Positions 59,364-64,000 of a DNA stretch of 64,000 bases are shown here, piece after piece. Within the stretch, counting starts at the first letter, position 1; each line of letters begins with the position of its first letter. This DNA comes from Scatomorpha sp040765295 (GTDB lineage: Bacteria > Bacillota > Clostridia > Oscillospirales > Oscillospiraceae): assembly GCA_040765295.1 (NCBI GenBank), contig JAXGSB010000001.1:1054001-1118000 (forward strand). Reading direction: 5' to 3'. The notes under the pieces were generated by a model. That model saw nothing but the letters and a program-made list of their open reading frames with translations, did no database searches and was not told the DNA's origin. Made by a program: the position numbers and the translations under genes.

Positions 59364-60824
59364 TTGGATATAAAAGATGTATTGAATATTCCCGATATTC
59401 TGCAATTCGAGGTAAAAGCAAACATCGAAATAAACGGCATTCAGTATGATTCCAGAAAGGTAGTGCCGGGGAATATTTTTTTTGCCGTCAGAGGCTATGA
59501 AACCGATGGTCATAAATATATTGAACAGGCTGTCAATAACGGCGCTGTCTGTATTGTCTGTGAAGAAGAACCTTCAATAAAGATTCCGTTTGTTATTGTT
59601 GCAAATTCAAGACGCGCATTGGCCTTGGCTGCATGCAACTTTTATGAGCATCCGTCTTCTAAGATGACAATGATCGGTATCACGGGAACTAACGGTAAAA
59701 CAAGCTGCACATATTTAATTAAGAATATTATTGAGCGTTTAAGCGGCGCTAAAGTCGGACTCATTGGAACAATCGGCAACTTGATAGGAAATGAAGCTGT
59801 TTCGAGTGAGCACACAACTCCCGAGTCATCCGATCTTCAAGGTTTGCTTTATAAAATGTCAGAGGAAGGGTGTGAGTACCTTGTTATGGAAGTGTCCTCA
59901 CATGCCTTGGCGCTTGAGAGAGTGCTTGGAATAAACTTTGATGTAGGCGTTTTCACAAACCTAAGCCAAGATCATTTAGATTTTCATAGTGATATGAATG
60001 AGTATGCAGAAGCTAAAACCCTGCTGTTTGAGCGCTCCAAGCTTTCGATAATCAATTTTGATGACAGTTATGCAAAGCTTATGGCTGATCATGCCTGCGG
60101 CAAGCTTCTGAGTCTTTCTTTATACAATGATAAAGCGGACTTTTATGTGAAGAGCTATGGTCTGCATCCGAATTCTGTTGAATATAAGCTTATACATGCA
60201 AATAATTTCTATGATATTAAAATTAATATTCCGGGTGTTTTTTCCGTATATAACTCTCTTATAACTTTTGCTGTCGGAATTGCCCTAGGATTTAACGGAG
60301 ATGAACTCGCTGATGCAATAAAGCTCTCTGACAATATAAAGGGGAGAGCTGAGAGCCTGGAAACTGATGGGGATTATCACGTCTTTATTGATTATGCGCA
60401 CACCCCCGACGCATTGCTCAATATTATTAATGCTCTTAAAGAAGGAGCCAAAGGGCGGGTAGTTGTATTATTTGGTTGCGGAGGAGATAGAGACCGAAAA
60501 AAGAGACCGCAAATGGGGAGAATTGCTTCGGAAAATGCCGATTTTTGTATTGTAACTTCAGATAATCCGCGGACAGAAAAACCTGAAGACATAATTGCCG
60601 ATATACTTGAAGGAATATCCGAAGAGAATAAGCAAAAAATCGAAGTTATATGTAACAGGGAAGAGGCCATTGAATGGGCTATCGAAAATCATCATCCTGA
60701 AGATATTATAGTTTTAGCCGGCAAGGGTCATGAAACTTACCAAATTGTAGGTAAAGTTAAACGCCACATGGATGAGCGGGAAATAGTACGGGATATTATT
60801 GAAAAAAGGGGTCTTTTCGTATGA
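59364..60824 (+). CDS. murE: UDP-MurNAc-tripeptide synthetase MurE, probable meso-DAP ligase
   Basis: This is a 486-residue Mur ligase adding the third residue of the peptidoglycan stem. It has ATP loop ITGTNGKTS, TTPESSDLQ and MEVSSHAL. The C-terminal DNPRTEKP carries the DNPR motif typical of meso-diaminopimelate-specific MurE, against a lysine type. It starts at TTG with a weak GAAAGAG site, as no ATG fits. It overlaps mraY by 4 nt. murF, normally next, is absent. Confidence 0.95.
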   Translation: MDIKDVLNIPDILQFEVKANIEINGIQYDSRKVVPGNIFFAVRGYETDGHKYIEQAVNNGAVCIVCEEEPSIKIPFVIVANSRRALALAACNFYEHPSSKMTMIGITGTNGKTSCTYLIKNIIERLSGAKVGLIGTIGNLIGNEAVSSEHTTPESSDLQGLLYKMSEEGCEYLVMEVSSHALALERVLGINFDVGVFTNLSQDHLDFHSDMNEYAEAKTLLFERSKLSIINFDDSYAKLMADHACGKLLSLSLYNDKADFYVKSYGLHPNSVEYKLIHANNFYDIKINIPGVFSVYNSLITFAVGIALGFNGDELADAIKLSDNIKGRAESLETDGDYHVFIDYAHTPDALLNIINALKEGAKGRVVVLFGCGGDRDRKKRPQMGRIASENADFCIVTSDNPRTEKPEDIIADILEGISEENKQKIEVICNREEAIEWAIENHHPEDIIVLAGKGHETYQIVGKVKRHMDEREIVRDIIEKRGLFV

Positions 60825-61828
60825 CATTTAAATTAATAATAGCATCCGCTGTTTCAACGTTAATTTCATATATTATCGGAATATACATGATACCTTGGCT
60901 TAGAGATAAAAAGAAAGCGGGCCAGAAAATTAAAAAAATCGGTCCGACTTGGCATATGTCGAAAGCCGGAACACCGACTATGGGCGGCGTGTTCTTTATT
61001 GCTTCAACGGCTGTGACGCTTGGGCTTTTTGGCAGCACGTTCACTGTGCTTAAAGACTACAGGCACATTATTCTTTTTGCATTTGCATTTTTATACGGAT
61101 TAATCGGATTTATAGATGATTACAGTAAGGTTAGGAAAAAGCGAAATACTGGGCTGAGCACAAAAAGCAAATTTTTACTTCAGATAGTACTCGCGCTGGC
61201 TCTTGTATATTTCTTAAGACAGATGAATTATCTTTCAGAGCTAATCTATGTTCCTTTTTTCAATATCAGTTTTAAGCTTCCATCCCTTGTATATTATACA
61301 TTTATGGTAATTTTTATAGTAGGCACTGTAAACTCGGTTAATATAACTGACGGAGTCGATGGGCTTGCCGCAGGGACCTCGATACCGGTTTTAGCATTTT
61401 TTGTTATTATATGTCAATTTTGGAATCGAAACTATGCCATCGGAATATTTGCTTCGTCTCTTCTTGGAGGTTTAATTGGGTTCCTGGGACACAATTATTT
61501 CCCTGCAAAAGTATTTATGGGCGATACAGGGTCTCTTTTTTTAGGGGGTGCAATTGCAGGACTGGCAATCTCATTTGATATGCCTTTAATACTGGTGGTT
61601 CTCTGTTTAATGTTTGTAATTGAAACACTCTCGGATATAATACAAGTCTCATATTTCAAACTGAGCGGCGGAAAACGTGTGTTTAAGATGGCTCCCTTCC
61701 ATCATCACCTTGAAATGGGGGGCTGGACAGGGAAGAAGTGGAGTGAAACCGAGCTATTCACGCTCTATTTGTCCATTTCGACAGTTTGTGCTATCATCTC
61801 CTTTATGGGTATCTATAATAGGTTTTAG
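60821..61828 (+). CDS. mraY: Phospho-MurNAc-pentapeptide transferase MraY
   Basis: This is a 335-residue polytopic membrane enzyme that makes lipid I. Signatures are GTPTMGGVFFI, the aspartate-rich FIDDYSKVRKKRNTGLS, VNITDGVDGLAAGTS and FKMAPFHHHLEM with the HHH motif. It overlaps murE by 4 nt. murD, which usually follows, is not here. Confidence 0.97.
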   Translation: MTFKLIIASAVSTLISYIIGIYMIPWLRDKKKAGQKIKKIGPTWHMSKAGTPTMGGVFFIASTAVTLGLFGSTFTVLKDYRHIILFAFAFLYGLIGFIDDYSKVRKKRNTGLSTKSKFLLQIVLALALVYFLRQMNYLSELIYVPFFNISFKLPSLVYYTFMVIFIVGTVNSVNITDGVDGLAAGTSIPVLAFFVIICQFWNRNYAIGIFASSLLGGLIGFLGHNYFPAKVFMGDTGSLFLGGAIAGLAISFDMPLILVVLCLMFVIETLSDIIQVSYFKLSGGKRVFKMAPFHHHLEMGGWTGKKWSETELFTLYLSISTVCAIISFMGIYNRF

Positions 61829-61841
61829 CCTGGAGGAAGCA

Positions 61842-62954
61842 ATGAAGATTATTTTTGCCTGTGGCGGAACTGCCGGTCATATAAATCCGGCCTTAGCTAT
61901 TGCTGAAGAGATAATAAAAAGAAAAACCGATGCTGAAATACTCTTTATCGGCACTGAGGATAGAATGGAGACCGAGCTGATACCGAGAGCAGGATATGAA
62001 ATAGAGACTATAAAAATAACAAATTTAAGTCGAAAGATCAGCTTCGATTCTTTAATAAAAAATTTCCAAACAGCCAAGAATGTTTTTACTTCAATTGCAA
62101 AATGCAAGAAAATTTTTAAAAGGTTTAAACCTGATCTTGTCATTGGGACAGGAGGATATGTCTGTTACCCCGTTGTTTCTGCAGCTCATAGCATGGGAAT
62201 TCGCAGCGCAATTCATGAATCGAATGCAGTTCCCGGACTTACAACCAAGCTGCTCGAGGCTAAAGCAGATCTAATATTGCTGGGATATGAAGAGTCAAAA
62301 GTTCACTACAAGCATTTAAATAAACTGGAAATTACCGGAACTCCTGTAATTTCCGATTTTTGCGATGAATATAAGTGCAGGGCGAAAAAAGAACTGGGCT
62401 TAGATGAGGATAAACCTTTCGTACTCTCCATTTTTGGAAGTCTGGGCGCTACCAAAATGAACGAGGTTATTAAGGAACTCATTATAGAGAGCGGTGAGAG
62501 CCCTGCATTTAACCTTATACACTCCAGCGGCAAGTCGGAATATAAGAGTCTTGTAGATTCTTTAAAAGAAAAAGCTCCCGACCATGAATCAAAGGGCATG
62601 TACGTAAAGGAGTATATATATAACACGGCAGAGCTTATGCGCGCCGCTGATTTGGTGATATGCAGAGCAGGAGCTTCTACCTTGGCGGAAATAACCGCAT
62701 CCGGAACTCCCGCGATAATTGTGCCAAGCCCCAATGTGACTAATAACCACCAAGAAAAAAATGCCAGACTTATTGAGAATGCAGATGCAGCCAAAGTTAT
62801 TTTAGAAGCACAGCTTAGCGGAGCGAAACTCTTGGAGGAAATTAATGAGCTGCTTTCCGATAAGGAAAGACTTAAAGCGATGTCTGATAACATGAAGGCC
62901 TTAGCTCATCCTGATGCTGCATCTAAAATTGCTGAATGCGTGTTAGCTCTATAA
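61842..62954 (+). CDS. murG: Lipid II synthase MurG
   Basis: This is a 370-residue peripheral glycosyltransferase converting lipid I to lipid II. It has CGGTAGHINPALAIAEEI at the N-terminus, TGGYVCYPVV and HESNAVPGLT in the acceptor domain, and RAGASTLAEITASGTPAIIVP in the UDP-GlcNAc domain. The ATG at 61842 has GGAGGAA upstream; a longer frame inside mraY is an artefact. ftsW/spoVE, expected between mraY and murG, is absent. Confidence 0.97.
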   Translation: MKIIFACGGTAGHINPALAIAEEIIKRKTDAEILFIGTEDRMETELIPRAGYEIETIKITNLSRKISFDSLIKNFQTAKNVFTSIAKCKKIFKRFKPDLVIGTGGYVCYPVVSAAHSMGIRSAIHESNAVPGLTTKLLEAKADLILLGYEESKVHYKHLNKLEITGTPVISDFCDEYKCRAKKELGLDEDKPFVLSIFGSLGATKMNEVIKELIIESGESPAFNLIHSSGKSEYKSLVDSLKEKAPDHESKGMYVKEYIYNTAELMRAADLVICRAGASTLAEITASGTPAIIVPSPNVTNNHQEKNARLIENADAAKVILEAQLSGAKLLEEINELLSDKERLKAMSDNMKALAHPDAASKIAECVLAL

Positions 62955-62972
62955 AAAGTAGGAGATGAGAGT

Positions 62973-63743
62973 TTGAATTCTCCCTTAAGGAAGATAAGAG
63001 ATTTTTTTAGGAGAAGGAAAAATATTAGAGGGGTGTTTTACTACCCTCTCATGTTTTTGTTCTTTTCTGCGGTTTTAATTTTCTCTATCAGTATTTTTTT
63101 CAGAGTTTCAAAAATAGAAGTAATAGGCAATGAAAGATACTCTGATCAGGAGGTTACTATCGCATCCGGAATTGAAGAGGGGGAGAACCTTCTGTTTATG
63201 AACAGATTTAGAGCTGTAAGCAGAATTTTTGCCAGACTTCCTTATGTGGAGAGTGTTTCAGTAAGCAGAAAGCTGCCCAACAGGTCTGTTATTGAAATTA
63301 AAGAATCTATTCCCATCGCCTACGTTACCATAGAAGGACAGGAGTGGATAATCGGCCGAAACAGCAAAGTTCTCTCTCAAGCAAAAAAAGAGGATCTGAA
63401 AAATCTTATCAATGTTATAGGTGTTTCACCTATAGATCCCACTATCGGTGAAATGATGAAAGTGGATGATGCTGATAAGGACAGGGTTCAGTTTCTTTGT
63501 GATGTATTAAATCAAATTCAAGAAAGAAATTTGATGAGTGATGTAAGCAATCTGGATCTTACAAATGAGGAAAACGTCAGTTTCACATATTTAGACAGAT
63601 TCTTTGTGCAGGTCGGAAATAACACAGACCTTATTTCCAAGTTCGGAAAGATGATTTCAGCAGTAGCAAAACTTACTCCCGGAGATATGGGAGCCTTGGA
63701 TTTGAGTCCCTCCGGAAATGATGTATACTTCCGGCCGGAGTAA
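62973..63743 (+). CDS. ftsQ: Cell-division protein FtsQ/DivIB
   Basis: This is a 256-residue bitopic division protein. A basic cytosolic N-terminus (PLRKIRDFFRRRKNIRG) precedes one membrane helix (YPLMFLFFSAVLIFSISIFF). A POTRA domain starts RVSKIEVIGNERYSDQEV, and the FtsQ domain follows. Start is TTG with GGAG 8 nt upstream. Its usual partners FtsL and DivIC/FtsB are not encoded in the window. Confidence 0.92.
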   Translation: MNSPLRKIRDFFRRRKNIRGVFYYPLMFLFFSAVLIFSISIFFRVSKIEVIGNERYSDQEVTIASGIEEGENLLFMNRFRAVSRIFARLPYVESVSVSRKLPNRSVIEIKESIPIAYVTIEGQEWIIGRNSKVLSQAKKEDLKNLINVIGVSPIDPTIGEMMKVDDADKDRVQFLCDVLNQIQERNLMSDVSNLDLTNEENVSFTYLDRFFVQVGNNTDLISKFGKMISAVAKLTPGDMGALDLSPSGNDVYFRPE

Positions 63744-63778
63744 AAAAGAAAGTTTTTGTATTTTAAGTAAAATAATAG

Positions 63779-63805
63779 TTGACCGAATGAGCTAAAAGAT
63801 ATAAT
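63779..63805 (+). promoter_or_regulatory. Candidate promoter of ftsZ
   Basis: TTGACC (63779-63784) and TATAAT (63800-63805) with a 15-bp spacer, shorter than ideal. A second TTGACT (63840-63845) and TATAAT (63871-63876) are too far apart to form a unit. Confidence 0.45.
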
Positions 63806-63885
63806 ATTATTAAGATAATAATAATTTTTAGTATATAACTTGACTAAAAATACGATAAATTCTTTAAAGATATAATAGGGAGGCT

Positions 63886-64000
63886 ATGAGAGTGGTTAAT
63901 AAAACAGTAACCGGTCCCGAAAATGTTGTTATACTAAAGGTAGTCGGCGTAGGCGGCGCCGGCAACAACGTGGTAAATAGAATGGTTAAATCCGGTACAC
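63886..64000 (+). CDS. ftsZ: Cell-division GTPase FtsZ (5' end only)
   Basis: The first 38 codons are present, with GGGAGG before the ATG. They encode a short N-terminal peptide, then VVGVGGAGNNVVNRMV, the start of the FtsZ GTP-binding domain. The rest lies outside the window. ftsZ follows ftsQ after 142 bp without ftsA or sepF between them. Confidence 0.95.
   Translation, partial: MRVVNKTVTGPENVVILKVVGVGGAGNNVVNRMVKSGT

Noticed and set aside
61677..61841. Longer N-terminus for MurG
   Set aside because: The extension is an out-of-frame reading of the mraY end. The family starts at KIIFACGGTAGH and a good ribosome site precedes ATG 61842.

Overview
The window is chromosomal DNA from a low-to-moderate GC, Gram-positive-type anaerobe, most likely class Clostridia. 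I cannot name the genus from sequence alone. The evidence is a complete S10-spc-alpha ribosomal operon in Firmicutes order, zinc-type S14, S4 and adenylate kinase, strong AGGAGG ribosome sites, CHR half-protein pairs, a MurE with the DNPR motif typical of meso-diaminopimelate ligases, an SLH-anchored cell-wall enzyme, and an Fe-S 'old yellow enzyme' of the BaiCD/enoate reductase type.

Layout. 1-5.7 kb: 3' end of secA, pgeF, a peptide-binding lipoprotein, cytidine deaminase and an SLH/M15 wall hydrolase. 5.8-21.6 kb: a TTGACA-17-TATTAT promoter, a 270-nt structured leader and 31 co-directional genes from rpsJ to rplQ, including secY, adk, map, infA and rpoA. A strong terminator ends the block. 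21.7-25.2 kb: a minus-strand flavoenzyme, about 1 kb of gene-free AT-rich DNA, then a tRNA operon (Arg-His-Gln-Lys). 25.2-27.0 kb: an IS1182-like insertion sequence abutting the tRNA operon. 27.1-33 kb: an alpha/beta hydrolase, glpK-NUDIX-DUF1015, a BspA-type repeat protein and tRNA-Pro. 33.4-39 kb: a Xer-type recombinase, ruvCAB, small zinc and redox proteins, trmK and a NIF3-family gene. 39-44 kb: an SPFH / duplicated lipoprotein / zinc-ribbon membrane protein / TPM-domain cluster resembling the envelope-stress ydjGHI genes of Bacillus. 44.3-57.7 kb: murA, a hexose phosphomutase, a chrA pair, phoH-ybeY-era-recO-mutS2, HPr, uvrC, rsmD and a coiled-coil protein. 57.9-64 kb: a reduced division/cell-wall cluster mraZ-rsmH-murE-mraY-murG-ftsQ-ftsZ (ftsZ cut by the window edge).

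How the genes work together. The window covers translation and protein export (ribosomal proteins, SecY, SecA), DNA repair (RuvABC, RecO, MutS2, UvrC), ribosome maturation (Era, YbeY, RsmD, RsmH) and peptidoglycan synthesis plus division (MurA, MurE, MraY, MurG, FtsQ, FtsZ). The accessory parts are the IS, the repeat protein, the flavoenzyme and the SPFH-lipoprotein cluster.

No CRISPR array, prophage or obvious defence island is visible. The most distinctive points are the stripped dcw cluster with three 10-bp-spaced MraZ-box-like repeats, the SPFH cluster with its internally duplicated lipoprotein, structured RNA between ribosomal genes, a probable leaderless ruvC transcript, and an arginine/glycine-rich tail on ribosomal protein S3. 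Start codons were chosen by ribosome-site spacing and family N-termini; several differ from the longest open frame.
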